Positions 24,212-32,573 of a stretch of DNA of 52,412 bases are shown here, in pieces (positions within the stretch are counted from its first letter, which is position 1; every line of letters begins with the position of its first letter). A program made the translations under genes and the position numbers. Origin of the DNA: UBA5486 sp036744795 (GTDB lineage: Bacteria > Bacillota > UBA4882 > UBA10575); the NCBI GenBank assembly GCA_036744795.1, contig DAIOHK010000015.1, positions 1-52,412 on the forward strand, given 5' to 3'. The notes under the pieces are model-generated. The model did not search any database and was not told the DNA's origin. It worked only from the letters and a program-made list of their open reading frames with translations.

Positions 24212-24374
24212 ATGTGGGTGGTATTCCAATGAGGACCTTGTTTGAAAGTCTTTGTAATCATATAATAGAAAGGGTTTAGTTGCTGAGGGATTTATAGAGT
24301 ATGAAGGCAAAGAGGAGTCCCCTATGGCGAGAGCAATCGTAGCTGCTAGATTCTGAAGAAAGGAGGGGCTATTT

Positions 24375-25031
24375 ATGCTGGAAGCAGTAATCTTTGATAT
24401 GGATGGAGTTATTGTTGATAGTGAACCGTGGCATCTGGAGATAAATTTAGAACTTTATGAGGAATTAGGGTTCAAGCTTACTTTAGAAGAGTATAAGCAA
24501 TTTATCGGGAAATCCAATATTGATATGTGGTCTCTATTAAAAAATAAATATTCCTTAAAGCAATCTATCCCGGAAATTCTAAAAATACAGGGAGAAAAGA
24601 GTATTCAGCATTTGCAACAACAAAAGGATGGCTTAATTGAAGGTATATTACCTTTATTAAGGACTCTTAAGGAAAAAGGTATCCCGACCGGACTGGCTTC
24701 TTCATCTTCCTTGGAATATATCGAAGCTGTTTTAAATAAGTATAAGATTCGGGAGTATTTCCGGGTGGAAGTTTCAGGAGAGAATATGGAAAAGGGGAAA
24801 CCTGCTCCGGATATTTTCTTATACACTGCTGAATTATTAGGGGCAAAACCAGAAAACTGTGTGGTGATTGAGGATTCCGAAAATGGAGTTAAAGCGGCAA
24901 AAGCAGGTGGAATGAGATGTATTGGCTTTATCAATCCAAACTCCGGGGAACAGGATCTTCGTGGTGCGGATTGGCGGATTGATTCAATAAAAGAAATAAG
25001 GTTCGAAGATTTAATCGAATTGATTAAATGA
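24375..25031 (+). CDS. HAD-superfamily phosphatase, beta-phosphoglucomutase-like
   Basis: 218 residues. HAD motif I is DMDGVIVDSEPWH (residues 8-20), motif II SSS in GLASSSSLEY, the conserved Lys in GKPAPDIFL and motif IV VIEDSENGVKAA. The helical cap between motifs I and II marks subclass I, close to beta-phosphoglucomutase and sugar-phosphate phosphatases. SD AAAGGAGGGG before the ATG. It is not next to a maltose phosphorylase, so the mutase reaction is not supported by context and a broad-range phosphatase is equally likely. Confidence 0.88.
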   Translation: MLEAVIFDMDGVIVDSEPWHLEINLELYEELGFKLTLEEYKQFIGKSNIDMWSLLKNKYSLKQSIPEILKIQGEKSIQHLQQQKDGLIEGILPLLRTLKEKGIPTGLASSSSLEYIEAVLNKYKIREYFRVEVSGENMEKGKPAPDIFLYTAELLGAKPENCVVIEDSENGVKAAKAGGMRCIGFINPNSGEQDLRGADWRIDSIKEIRFEDLIELIK

Positions 25032-25134
25032 GAAAAGTACATGCTTAATGCTTTTGTGCTTAACTATCCCTTATTAAGCCTTTATTAACAAACATTAAGA
25101 TAAAATATAATTCAAATTTCTACTCTCCTTTGTC

Positions 25135-25157
25135 AATGACCGTTGTTAACGGTCATT
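25135..25157. terminator. Bidirectional hairpin between the HAD and Spo0E-like genes
   Basis: AATGACCGTT (25135-25144) and AACGGTCATT (25148-25157) pair perfectly. The plus strand continues GGTATTTTATTT, and the minus strand GACAAAGGAG, so termination is likelier for the plus-strand HAD gene. Confidence 0.6.
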
Positions 25158-25167
25158 GGTATTTTAT

Positions 25168-25344
25168 TTAGGAGTTTTTCCGTGATTCATGAGAATTAAC
25201 CAACTGAAGTTTATTAAGTAATGAGTCAAGTTCCATCGAGATGTTTAGTACCTCATCATCAGTTTGGAGTTTTTCTTCCCATAAGCTCTCCATTTTTCTG
25301 CGAACCTTATTGATTTTTTGCATGATATTATTTTCTTCTTGCAA
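25168..25344 (-). CDS. Spo0E-like aspartyl-phosphate phosphatase
   Basis: 58 residues (from TTG at 25344; 63 if the ATG at 25359 is used). The two-helix layout with ISMELDSLLNKLQL near the C-terminus carries the S-x-x-x-D signature of Spo0E family proteins, which remove the phosphate from Spo0A and so delay sporulation. SD GGAGGG lies seven bases before the TTG and covers the upstream ATG, which decides the start. The gene is convergent with the HAD phosphatase gene and divergent from an XRE regulator gene about 200 bases away. Confidence 0.75.
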   Translation of the reverse strand: MQEENNIMQKINKVRRKMESLWEEKLQTDDEVLNISMELDSLLNKLQLVNSHESRKNS

Positions 25345-25552
25345 CAATAAACCCTCCATCTAATATTTATCAATTGTACAAAATACGTATTAATATTTAC
25401 AGCAATTAACAATTTATCTTCAGTATAAATTACCATTAAGGAAAAATCAAGTATTATTTTACCTTTATGGCAATAAATATTCATTAATGTTTTTACCATG
25501 ATAAACTAAAGAAAAATACAATTCAAAAAATTCAGTAGCGGTGGTGGTTATT

Positions 25553-25888
25553 TTGCGTTTTCCGGAGCGGTTAAGGGCATTAAGGGAGGAAAAGGAGTGG
25601 ACTCAACAGGAATTGGGAGCTAAAATAAATCTAACGAATACGACAATTAATCGGTATGAAAATGGCTACCGTCAACCTGATCCGGAAACTTTAAATAAGT
25701 TGGCGGAAATATTTGGCGTTTCTACTGATTACTTGTTGGGTAGGACTGATAACCGTTGTTATGAGAAACACCTTCCTTACCGGGTAGATCCCTTAGAGGG
25801 CTTATCACCTGAAGACCGGAAATCAGTGGAGGATTATATTAACTTTATTAAATTTAAAGCTAAAAAAAAGAGAAAGAAAAAGGATTAA
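25553..25888 (+). CDS. XRE family helix-turn-helix regulator
   Basis: 111 residues. The HTH_3 domain covers about residues 5-60: RLRALREEKEWTQQELGAKI, then TTINRYENGYRQPDPETLNKL and FGVSTDYLLGRTDN, a standard Cro/C1-type domain as in SinR-like and phage repressors. The C-terminal 45 residues have no recognisable ligand domain and end in a Lys-rich tail. The start could be GTG 25541 or TTG 25553; the latter gives the family-typical MRFPERLRALRE. It is followed directly by two convergent tRNA genes. There is no phage gene nearby, so a chromosomal regulator is likely. Confidence 0.88.
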   Translation: MRFPERLRALREEKEWTQQELGAKINLTNTTINRYENGYRQPDPETLNKLAEIFGVSTDYLLGRTDNRCYEKHLPYRVDPLEGLSPEDRKSVEDYINFIKFKAKKKRKKKD

Positions 25889-25889
25889 A

Positions 25890-25914
25890 GAAAAAAAGCC
25901 CCTTTTCCGGGACT
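25890..25914 (-). terminator. Terminator of the tRNA pair
   Basis: On the minus strand AGTCCC and GGGGCT pair around GGAAAA with one G-U pair (25897-25914), followed by TTTTTT towards 25891. It terminates the tRNA-Gly/tRNA-Thr transcript. Confidence 0.75.
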
Positions 25915-25921
25915 AAACTTC

Positions 25922-25997
25922 TGGAGCTGGCGATGGGACTTGAACCCGCAACCTGCGGTTTACGATACCGCTGCTCTGCCAATTGAGCTACGCCAGC
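25922..25997 (-). tRNA. tRNA-Thr(CGT)
   Basis: 76 bases on the minus strand with encoded CCA end. The acceptor GCTGGCG pairs with CGCCAGC; the anticodon stem GCGGT/ACCGC encloses loop ATCGTAA, giving anticodon CGT; the T-arm has GGGTTCAAGTCCC. It follows tRNA-Gly by seven bases in the same transcript. Confidence 0.96.
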
Positions 25998-26004
25998 ATA
26001 TAAA

Positions 26005-26079
26005 TGGAGCGGGCGACGGGATTTGAACCCGCGACCCTCGGCTTGGGAAGCCGATGCTCTACCACTGAGCTACACCCGC
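26005..26079 (-). tRNA. tRNA-Gly(CCC)
   Basis: 75 bases on the minus strand with encoded CCA end. Acceptor GCGGGTG pairs with CGCCCGC with one G-U pair; anticodon stem TCGGC/GCCGA encloses TTCCCAA, giving anticodon CCC; the T-arm has CGGGTTCAAATCCCG. First gene of the two-tRNA unit. Confidence 0.96.
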
Positions 26080-26258
26080 TAGACAAATATAATTTTATGA
26101 TATTTAGCTGTGAAAGTCAAGATTAAACTTTTTTCTGTTATTCCTCCAAAGTTAAAAAACGGTATAATGATTGATTTAAGATTCGACCATAAGTGTGCTA
26201 GGGCTCTTCTTCAACAAAGTAATGAGCAATAGAGATGAGTTAAAAGAGGCATTTTACA

Positions 26259-26396
26259 ATTTTCTAAGTAGTCTCCCACCCCAGCAAGCTGGGGCAAGCG
26301 AAAGGATGAAAATTTAACTTTCATCAAAGCTTATAAAGCTTACAAAGGCGGTCATTCAACCGAGCGACGAGTATCGAGATGTATTTTCTAAGTAGT
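26259..26396. repeat. Form C repeat element bounded by 14-bp direct repeats
   Basis: ATTTTCTAAGTAGT occurs identically at 26259-26272 and 26383-26396. Between them is the second copy of the sequence seen at 9340-9388: CTCCCACC, the hairpin CCCCAGC-AA-GCTGGGG, and GATGAAA facing TTTCATC (about 26306-26323). A third exact copy of the 14-mer is at 48325-48338. The flanking copies could be a target-site duplication or an end sequence shared by the family. The rest of the 480-base gap between tRNA-Gly and the ferredoxin gene shows no gene. Confidence 0.55.
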
Positions 26397-26561
26397 AAAA
26401 CATGTAGTAAAAATTTTTTAAAAAAGAAGGTTATCTCATGTTTAGCTAGAATAATTGTTGGTGTATTTCCCCTTCTAGTTATAACCCGGAAAGGAGACTT
26501 CTTGACTGGAATATAGCGGGAGAGCGGAAGAATTGGCAAAACAATTTAAGGAGGTGCAAAA

Positions 26562-26732
26562 ATGGCCTATAAAATCTCCGATGATTGTATCAATTGCGGA
26601 GCTTGTGCAGGTGAATGCCCTGTCGAAGCTATCAGCGAGGGTGATGACAAGCATGTAATTGATGCGGAAAAATGTTTAGACTGTGGAGCATGTGCTGATG
26701 TCTGCCCTGTTGATGCTCCGAAACCTGAATAA
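26562..26732 (+). CDS. 2[4Fe-4S] ferredoxin
   Basis: 56 residues, the standard clostridial ferredoxin. It starts MAYKISDDCINCGACAGECP and has two complete CxxCxxCxxxCP motifs, CINCGACAGECP and CLDCGACADVCP, giving two low-potential [4Fe-4S] clusters for electron transfer in anaerobic metabolism. SD AAGGAGGTG lies five bases before the ATG. It is monocistronic: a terminator follows at 26760 and the next gene is on the other strand. Confidence 0.97.
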   Translation: MAYKISDDCINCGACAGECPVEAISEGDDKHVIDAEKCLDCGACADVCPVDAPKPE

Positions 26733-26759
26733 AATTTTGTTATAGTTTATATCATTTAC

Positions 26760-26780
26760 CCCGCCTTTTGGCGGGTTTTT
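26760..26780 (+). terminator. Terminator of the ferredoxin gene
   Basis: CCCGCC (26760-26765) and GGCGGG (26770-26775) pair across TTTT, followed by TTTTT. Confidence 0.85.
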
Positions 26781-26782
26781 AT

Positions 26783-26962
26783 TTAAAGTTTTGGTGGAAA
26801 AACAAAATTCGGCCCCTCAATAGCTTTTTCCTCAAGATATTCTACGATTAGGCGACGGACAACTTCGGAAATACTTGACCTTTCGTAAAAAGTTAGGTGG
26901 CGTAGCTTTTCATAGGTATCTTCTTCAATACGGACGTGTAAGCGCTTATTTTTGATTCCCAA
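26783..26962 (-). CDS. Ribbon-helix-helix (CopG/Arc-like) protein
   Basis: 59 residues beginning MGIKNKRLHVRIEEDTYEKL. The beta-strand KRLHVRI followed by EEDTYEKLRHLT and SISEVVRRLIVEYLEE is the ribbon-helix-helix DNA-binding fold, which binds as a dimer. It starts at TTG with SD GGGGGAGGA. No toxin gene adjoins it: the downstream side is the ferredoxin terminator, so it is probably a free-standing regulator rather than an antitoxin. The CheC-like gene lies about 80 bases upstream on the same strand and could be cotranscribed. Confidence 0.8.
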   Translation of the reverse strand: MGIKNKRLHVRIEEDTYEKLRHLTFYERSSISEVVRRLIVEYLEEKAIEGPNFVFPPKL

Positions 26963-27041
26963 TCTATTCCTCCCCCGATACTTTTATTTGTCTTATTATA
27001 TCCATTTACCCAATTTTTAATAGGTGAGGGAATTACGTGCG

Positions 27042-27674
27042 TTATTCACTGTTTAATTTTGCTAGATAAGTATTTAAACTTTCTCCAGCCGGGATCAAGA
27101 TGAGCTCCATTTTAAGATCCGGTTTAAAGACTGAGATTTCTGCCATTAAAACGTGACGATCAAGGGAATAGATTTTACTTGCCAATCTAATGGATTTTAA
27201 AACACTATTAATGGAAACCGGTGGGGTTAGCCACCAGCGGGTATGAATTTTTTCATGGATTGAACTCCAAAAGGTATTAATCAATATATTTGTGATCTCA
27301 CTTAGTAAAGATTCATCAAGTTTACTGAGGAAAAATTTACGGACTGTTCGGCGTTTATTAATGCCCATAGTAACTAATTTCATAGCAGTATCCCGGGAGA
27401 AGCAAAGATAAAGTTCGCCTTTGATATCTCCAGTAACCCGGGAATGGACCCCGAATTCTGCTGAAGGCGTATGTTCCAAATTGGTGATTAGCCAGGAAAG
27501 AGGAAGGAAGAAGAAACCAGTTAAATTAAATTCAAGGGGTCTGGAAAAAAATAAAGAAAGCTGTTTACCAACGGAAAGAACCCCTTTTCGATAAAGTTTC
27601 TCTAACTTACCTATTCCTTGGTTATTTGATAGTAAGGAAGAATAGAACAGACTTTTTTTCATTTCAATCGCCAT
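27042..27674 (-). CDS. CheC-like phosphatase family protein
   Basis: 210 residues. The central part resembles CheC/CheX proteins, which dephosphorylate CheY-P: GDIKGELYLCFSRDTAMKL (a T/GxIxGxxxL-type strand-helix), then ESLLSEITNILINTFWSSI with the E-x-x-N phosphatase motif (E and N in SEITNIL), and a following TPP. Only one such motif is clear, as in CheX or degenerate CheC. The first 75 residues are unlike known members. ATG with GGGGGG upstream. No other chemotaxis gene is adjacent, but a chemoreceptor is present at 42207. The family call is moderately secure; activity is inferred. Confidence 0.6.
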   Translation of the reverse strand: MAIEMKKSLFYSSLLSNNQGIGKLEKLYRKGVLSVGKQLSLFFSRPLEFNLTGFFFLPLSWLITNLEHTPSAEFGVHSRVTGDIKGELYLCFSRDTAMKLVTMGINKRRTVRKFFLSKLDESLLSEITNILINTFWSSIHEKIHTRWWLTPPVSINSVLKSIRLASKIYSLDRHVLMAEISVFKPDLKMELILIPAGESLNTYLAKLNSE

Positions 27675-28038
27675 ACTAAGCCCCCCCTTTAATATGTTAT
27701 GGTTTTGATCTTATTCTCGTTTTGGAATGGATATCCTTTCCATAAGAAACAATAAATGCCTCGGTAATTCACGTAATTTTTCGAAAGACTACTTTTTACT
27801 CGAAAATAGAAGCTTTTATGTAAAAGAAGTGGTTATTTTTAAACTACACATCTTAGTTGGGAAGAAACGGAGACTAGGGGTTTAAATAAGTACTAGGCAT
27901 AATAAAAAAGGACTGTATAAGAGGGATTATCGGAAAAAACGCAAAAAACTGTTTGCTAGTACCGGATATTAGCTAATCCTAACGTTTTTTTAGTATACAA
28001 CAAAATTATGTGAGGATTAAGCTTCTTTAACATGAGAA
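27675..28038. other. Intergenic region without recognised gene
   Basis: About 360 AT-rich bases upstream of the CheC-like gene. I see no coding frame or tRNA. AAAAAACG near 27934 faces CGTTTTTT near 27981, a weak long-range inverted repeat. Confidence 0.4.
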
Positions 28039-28063
28039 AAGCCCGCTACTTAAAAGCGGGCTT
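28039..28063. terminator. Bidirectional terminator after the acyl-CoA ligase gene
   Basis: AAGCCCGCT (28039-28047) and AGCGGGCTT (28055-28063) pair perfectly over nine bases, with T runs on both strands. It starts seven bases beyond the end of the minus-strand ligase gene. Confidence 0.85.
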
Positions 28064-28069
28064 TTTTTA

Positions 28070-29698
28070 TTATAATTGTTCCTCACGTAAAAGACGACGG
28101 AGAACTTTTCCTACAAGGTTCCTGGGAAGCGAATCTATAATTTCAAATTTAGGGATTTTAAATTTGGAAAGGTGAGCAATACAGTATCTTCGTAAATCCT
28201 TTATGGTAGTATTACTACCTTCTTTTAATACGACAAAAGCTTTTGGTACTTCTCCCCGTAAGGAATGAGGCATACCTACCACGGCTACCTCTTTTACTGC
28301 CGGGTGAGTATAGAGAAAGTCTTCCAGTTCGCGAGGGTAAATCTTCTCCCCGCCCATAATGATCATATCTTTTAAACGGTCAGCCACAAATATATAACCA
28401 TCCTCATCCATGTAGACAAGGTCACCAGTATGAAGCCATCCGTTTTTGAGGACAAGATTAGTCTCCTCTGGATTGTTCCAGTATCCTTGCATTACCTGAG
28501 GCCCTTTGACCACCATTTCACCGATGCTGCCCGGTTCATTGATCTCCTCGCCAGTTTCAGGATCAATGATTTTAATTTGGGTATCAGCAATTGGGATACC
28601 AATGCTTCCCGGTTTAACCATTCCGTAAATAGGGTTAACAACAACGATGGGTGAAGCTTCGGATAATCCATAGCCTTCAACTAATTTGCCTCCAGTTATT
28701 TTTTCGAAACCATCCTGGATAGCTGCCGGGAGTGGGGAGGAACCACTTACACAGGCTTCGATTGAACTTAGGTCATATTCATCACCGTTTCTCATTGCAA
28801 TTGCTCCATACATAGCGGGTACTCCCATGAACAGGTTTGGACGATATTTCTGAATTAATTCCATTAATTCTTTAATATCAAAACGGGGCATCAGTAAGAT
28901 AGTAGAACTACTAATTATAGGCCCGTTCATACTGGTTGTTAAACCGTATATATGAAAAAGGGGTATGACACCTACAAAACGGCCTTCGCCATCTTTATAT
29001 ACGTTTTTAAACCAGTTCCGAAATTGAATGGCATTAGCAAGTAAGTTAGCATGCGTGAGGATGGCACCTTTGGACCGTCCGGTAGTTCCTCCTGTATACT
29101 GTAGATTTGCTATCGAATCTGGAATGATTTCAACCTGAGGATCGGTGGCTGGCGCTTCATAGATCAACTTTTCCAGTGAAAGGGCAGTTGATGAAGATGG
29201 AAGCTTACTCTTTGGAGATAGGAGATCATAAATCTCTGTAGAAATTATTATTAAATCATCGATTTTAGCTTGTTCCAGGATGGGAAGTGATTCTGAAGAG
29301 CTAATGACGATTTTCATACCACTATCTTTAATAATAAAGGAGAGATCATCTCCAGAAAGCATAGGATTAATAGGGACAACGATTCCTCCCGCGCGGAGTA
29401 TACCATAATATCCAATAACAAACTGGGGAGAATTAGGCAGATAGATACCAACCCGATCTCCCAGGGAAACGCCCAGGCTGATAAGAGCATTGGCCATTCG
29501 AGAGGCAAGCTCATTAAATTCCTGGTAGCTCCACCGATGATCTGAGAAGATAAAAGCTGTATGGTTTGGAGATTTTTCTGCAGTCTGCTGTAGGACTTCA
29601 GAAAGAGTTACCGAAGGGTAATTTAAATGAGGAGAGACTCCTGGTTCATAATGTTTTATCCATTTTTCATTTTCAATTGCTTGCAAGCCAGTATTCAA
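28070..29698 (-). CDS. Long-chain fatty acid-CoA ligase (AMP-binding enzyme)
   Basis: 542 residues from TTG 29698; AAAGGAG lies about eight bases before it, whereas the longer frame to 29731 lacks an SD. It is an ANL-superfamily adenylating enzyme: P-loop YTGGTTGRSKGAILTHANL, core motif GYGLSEASPIV, the hinge GWLHTGDLVYMDEDGYIFVADRLKD split by the usual Asp, and the C-terminal lysine region PRNLVGKVLRR. Order and length fit FadD-like acyl-CoA ligases, which activate fatty acids with ATP and CoA. No beta-oxidation gene adjoins it, so use of exogenous fatty acids for lipid synthesis is as likely as degradation. The upstream region has ATATAGATCA in tandem at about 29743-29763. Confidence 0.9.
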   Translation of the reverse strand: MNTGLQAIENEKWIKHYEPGVSPHLNYPSVTLSEVLQQTAEKSPNHTAFIFSDHRWSYQEFNELASRMANALISLGVSLGDRVGIYLPNSPQFVIGYYGILRAGGIVVPINPMLSGDDLSFIIKDSGMKIVISSSESLPILEQAKIDDLIIISTEIYDLLSPKSKLPSSSTALSLEKLIYEAPATDPQVEIIPDSIANLQYTGGTTGRSKGAILTHANLLANAIQFRNWFKNVYKDGEGRFVGVIPLFHIYGLTTSMNGPIISSSTILLMPRFDIKELMELIQKYRPNLFMGVPAMYGAIAMRNGDEYDLSSIEACVSGSSPLPAAIQDGFEKITGGKLVEGYGLSEASPIVVVNPIYGMVKPGSIGIPIADTQIKIIDPETGEEINEPGSIGEMVVKGPQVMQGYWNNPEETNLVLKNGWLHTGDLVYMDEDGYIFVADRLKDMIIMGGEKIYPRELEDFLYTHPAVKEVAVVGMPHSLRGEVPKAFVVLKEGSNTTIKDLRRYCIAHLSKFKIPKFEIIDSLPRNLVGKVLRRLLREEQL

Positions 29699-30174
29699 AA
29701 ATAATTCTCCTTTCGCCTGGGAGAAAAGCAAGAAAAAGTATTGATCTATATTGATCTATATTTAAATCCCAGGTAAGCTTGGCTATTTTCTTAAGTTTAG
29801 TTTTTGATTTTTAATTAAGGTCGGTCTAATAAATTCGGCTTAAAATTGAAATATCCTGCTAATAATTATCAAGGAGAAGATTGTTTTAATTCCTCCTTTC
29901 AAATTATGTTCGGCAATATCATAAGCGAAATTTACATGGAACAAAAACTTATATTAACATGCTTTCAAGTTAAGAATTATAACAGAAGGGAAGTACGGTT
30001 GGCAATGAATAATATTATCCATTAATTAAACATTAAACCAACGAGCTATAAGAATTATTTTATAGAGAGAGAAAATAATAAGGAGTGGAGAATATAATGT
30101 AATCTCTAACTTGGTGTTAATTTTGATGATTATTTTTAAAATGAAATAAATTGAAGTAGAAGGAATGAATGAAA
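29699..30174. other. Divergent intergenic region
   Basis: About 470 AT-rich bases between the acyl-CoA ligase and glycerate kinase genes. Apart from the tandem TTGATCTATA (29743-29762), which may be a binding site for a regulator of the ligase gene, I see no structure or coding frame. Confidence 0.4.
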
Positions 30175-31323
30175 ATGAAAATTGTATTAGCTCCTGATTC
30201 TTTTAAAGGAAGTTTAAGTGCCTTGGAAGTATGTCAGGCCATGGAAACGGGTATCCGTCGGGTAAAGGGTGAAGCGGAGATAATTTCTGTACCAATGGCG
30301 GATGGTGGGGAAGGAACAGTTAGATCACTAGTAGATGCTACCGGAGGACGGATAATTACTAGAATGGTAACCGGGCCTCTTGGAGATCAGGTTGAGGCTT
30401 TTTTTGGAATAACTGGAGATGGTGAAACAGCGGTTATTGAAATGGCTGCTGCTTCAGGGCTACCTCTAGTTCCCCAAAATAAGCGGGATCCTAGAATAAC
30501 TACTACCTTTGGGACAGGAGAATTAATCATAGCGGCTTTAGATGAAGGTTGTAAAAAAATCATCATTGGAATCGGCGGCAGTGCTACTAATGATGGGGGA
30601 GCTGGTATGGCACAGGCGCTTGGATATCGGTTTCTGGATGAACAAGGCAGGGATCTGCCTTTTGGCGGAGCGGCATTAAAGCATTTGGCGCGGATTGATT
30701 CGTCAGGGAAGGATCCAAGGCTATCAGATTTAACAGTTATTGCAGCTTGTGATGTGACTAATCCTTTAACCGGACCTGATGGAGCTTCTGCTATTTATGG
30801 ACCACAGAAAGGGGCTACCCCGGAAATGGTTAGAGAGCTGGATGAAGCGCTCTCTATCTTTGCGCAGGTTGTTAAAGAGGAGTTAGGGATGGAAGTTGCA
30901 GATTTACCTGGTTCCGGAGCTGCTGGTGGTTTGGGAGCGGGCTTAGTGACTTTTCTTCAAGCACAGTTGGAACCAGGAGTGAAAATAATTAGTGAGGCTG
31001 TTGCGCTTAGAGATAAGATGGCCGGGGCTGATTTAGTACTAACCGGTGAAGGCCGGATTGATGGCCAGACTATAAAAGGGAAAACCCCAATTGGGGTAGC
31101 ACGGGTTGCAAAAACTAGAGAAATTCCAGTATTAGCCGTGGCCGGTAGTATTGGATCTGGTGCTGAGTTACTTTATGAGCAAGGGATCGATGGGATGATC
31201 GCAATTGTTGATCGGCCAATGACTTTGGAGGAAGCAATTGCTTCTGCTGATGAATTAGTCTCATTGGCTACAGAACGAATTATCCGGGCTTTTTTAAGCG
31301 GAAAACGGAGTAGTTGTAAATAA
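30175..31323 (+). CDS. glxK: Glycerate kinase (GlxK/GarK family)
   Basis: 382 residues of the family I glycerate kinase type, which phosphorylates D-glycerate with ATP to 2-phosphoglycerate. It begins MKIVLAPDSFKGSLSALEV, the family N-terminus, and has PMADGGEGTVRSLVDATGG, GIGGSATNDGGAGMAQALG and VLTGEGRIDGQTIKGKTP. Length and motifs are complete. ATG 30175 is preferred to ATG 30169 because of the family N-terminus, although both have AAGGA nearby. No other glycerate gene (dehydrogenase or permease) is adjacent. Confidence 0.95.
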   Translation: MKIVLAPDSFKGSLSALEVCQAMETGIRRVKGEAEIISVPMADGGEGTVRSLVDATGGRIITRMVTGPLGDQVEAFFGITGDGETAVIEMAAASGLPLVPQNKRDPRITTTFGTGELIIAALDEGCKKIIIGIGGSATNDGGAGMAQALGYRFLDEQGRDLPFGGAALKHLARIDSSGKDPRLSDLTVIAACDVTNPLTGPDGASAIYGPQKGATPEMVRELDEALSIFAQVVKEELGMEVADLPGSGAAGGLGAGLVTFLQAQLEPGVKIISEAVALRDKMAGADLVLTGEGRIDGQTIKGKTPIGVARVAKTREIPVLAVAGSIGSGAELLYEQGIDGMIAIVDRPMTLEEAIASADELVSLATERIIRAFLSGKRSSCK

Positions 31324-31356
31324 TTTTTAAGATTATTAACAAATAATGTTTAATTT

Positions 31357-31400
31357 CTCCCGGAAATGTAAATACTGATTACAAAGAACATTTCCGGGAG
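31357..31400 (+). promoter_or_regulatory. Perfect 13-bp hairpin overlapping the SD of the YwmB-like gene
   Basis: CTCCCGGAAATGT (31357-31369) and ACATTTCCGGGAG (31388-31400) pair without mismatch across an 18-base loop. The last bases GGGAG of the right arm are the start of the SD (GGGAGGGAG) used by the gene at 31409. It lacks a T-tract, so it is more likely a translational control than the glxK terminator. Confidence 0.6.
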
Positions 31401-31408
31401 GGAGTATA

Positions 31409-32167
31409 ATGTTACGTAGGTACATGATGAAAATGCTCTTTTCACTATTGTTTTTGCTTTTTTTTAGTATCAAATTTGTTGACTTGACCTTCAGTTTTTC
31501 CATTGGCAATCATCCGTTACTAACAGGATGGGAGGGGTTGGGGATACCCTTAAAAGAGGTGGAGATTGAAGGCTGGACTAAATTAAATGATGAATATACA
31601 ATGGTTTCTACTTTAGAAAAAACTGCTGCCAGTTTAGAAAGAGGTTTAAGGCTGAAGAGTCTTTCACCACCTTTATCTGGTGATGAATTGGATTTTAGCT
31701 ATGTGAATCTCGAAGGGGAGCTTCCTGATCACTCGAGAGTTTATATCACTTTACAATCGATTAGGGGGGAAAGTAATTCAGCGGAGACTTTCTGTGGAGT
31801 GATTATTCTTTTAAATCCGGAAGCGGATTTGTCAGATAATCTTGTACGTCTGAAACGGGCTTTGGAACCGTTAGTTGGAGAGATACCATTATCGATTACT
31901 CTTGGCAGCGAGTGGAAAGGGCGAATCAGTGAAGGGGAGGCCTACAGCTTAATGAAGACGGTCTTCAGTCGTTTACAGGTCTCCGAAGTAATAGCCGAGA
32001 CAGGAGAGGATTATGGGAAATGGGCGGCCTTGAGCAATTTACTTGAAGAGACAGTGACCAAGGAAGGAACAAAACTTAATCTGGAGTTTGCATACAGATA
32101 CCATGAGGAAGAAAACCTTACCTATATAAATCTTGCTACTCCATTTTTACCTGCTTATTTATGGTGA
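31409..32167 (+). CDS. YwmB-like secreted protein (TATA-binding-protein-like fold)
   Basis: 252 residues with an N-terminal hydrophobic signal (about 9-32). The remainder is soluble, with WTKLNDEYT near the start of the mature part, LEGELPDHSRVYITLQS, a later GRISEGEAYSLM, and the ending LNLEFAYRYHEEENLTYINLATP. The order and the ending resemble YwmB proteins of spore formers, for which no function is settled. The SD is inside the right arm of a perfect hairpin. A terminator follows. The assignment rests on weak overall similarity. Confidence 0.5.
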   Translation: MLRRYMMKMLFSLLFLLFFSIKFVDLTFSFSIGNHPLLTGWEGLGIPLKEVEIEGWTKLNDEYTMVSTLEKTAASLERGLRLKSLSPPLSGDELDFSYVNLEGELPDHSRVYITLQSIRGESNSAETFCGVIILLNPEADLSDNLVRLKRALEPLVGEIPLSITLGSEWKGRISEGEAYSLMKTVFSRLQVSEVIAETGEDYGKWAALSNLLEETVTKEGTKLNLEFAYRYHEEENLTYINLATPFLPAYLW

Positions 32168-32204
32168 TTAGTTAAATTTAATAAAATGTATAATTGGCTA
32201 TTTT

Positions 32205-32233
32205 AAACCATGTAGAAGATACATGGTTTTTTT
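32205..32233 (+). terminator. Terminator of the YwmB-like gene
   Basis: AAACCATGT (32205-32213) and ACATGGTTT (32221-32229) pair perfectly, followed by TTTT. Confidence 0.8.
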
Positions 32234-32433
32234 AAAAGTTGAATTAGAGAGGAATTAATTTTTTCAGAAAAAACTTTGTGCTTTTTGCAAAATAGCTAAA
32301 AAGCACTTGCATTGAATTTCGAACATATAAAATTAGGGAAGAAAGGAGTTTAATTTTAAATGTTTGCAGGAATTTAAGTAGTAGTAGAAAATATTATACT
32401 TAATATGTTAATTTTTTCTTAATATCTATTTGC

Positions 32434-32550
32434 TTGAGGAATTGCATAATTACCTCCGGCATTCATTTGCCAAAAATAAAAGTGTTTAACTACAATTTAG
32501 GCTAATAATAGATTGTGGGTTGAATCTTTGAATCAACTACAATTACTTAA
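32434..32550. repeat. Second palindromic family, copy M5 (long form)
   Basis: Left end TTGAGGAATTGCATAATT (32434-32451) and right end AACTACAATTACTTAA (32535-32550) are diverged inverted repeats, with CTACAAT facing ATTGTGG inside. The right end lies only 23 bases before the start codon of the first gene of the sugar island, so the element occupies its leader or promoter. Confidence 0.55.
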
Positions 32551-32573
32551 CATAGGACTAAAGGAGTAAAAAA

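Noticed and set aside
24230..24357. Fragmentary frame ending ESPMARAIVAARF before the HAD gene
   Set aside because: Looks like a protein C-terminus, but no start and no family I can name.
25245..25499. An 84-codon minus-strand ORF overlapping the Spo0E-like gene
   Set aside because: It is in another frame of the Spo0E-like gene and its promoter region, with no ribosome site.
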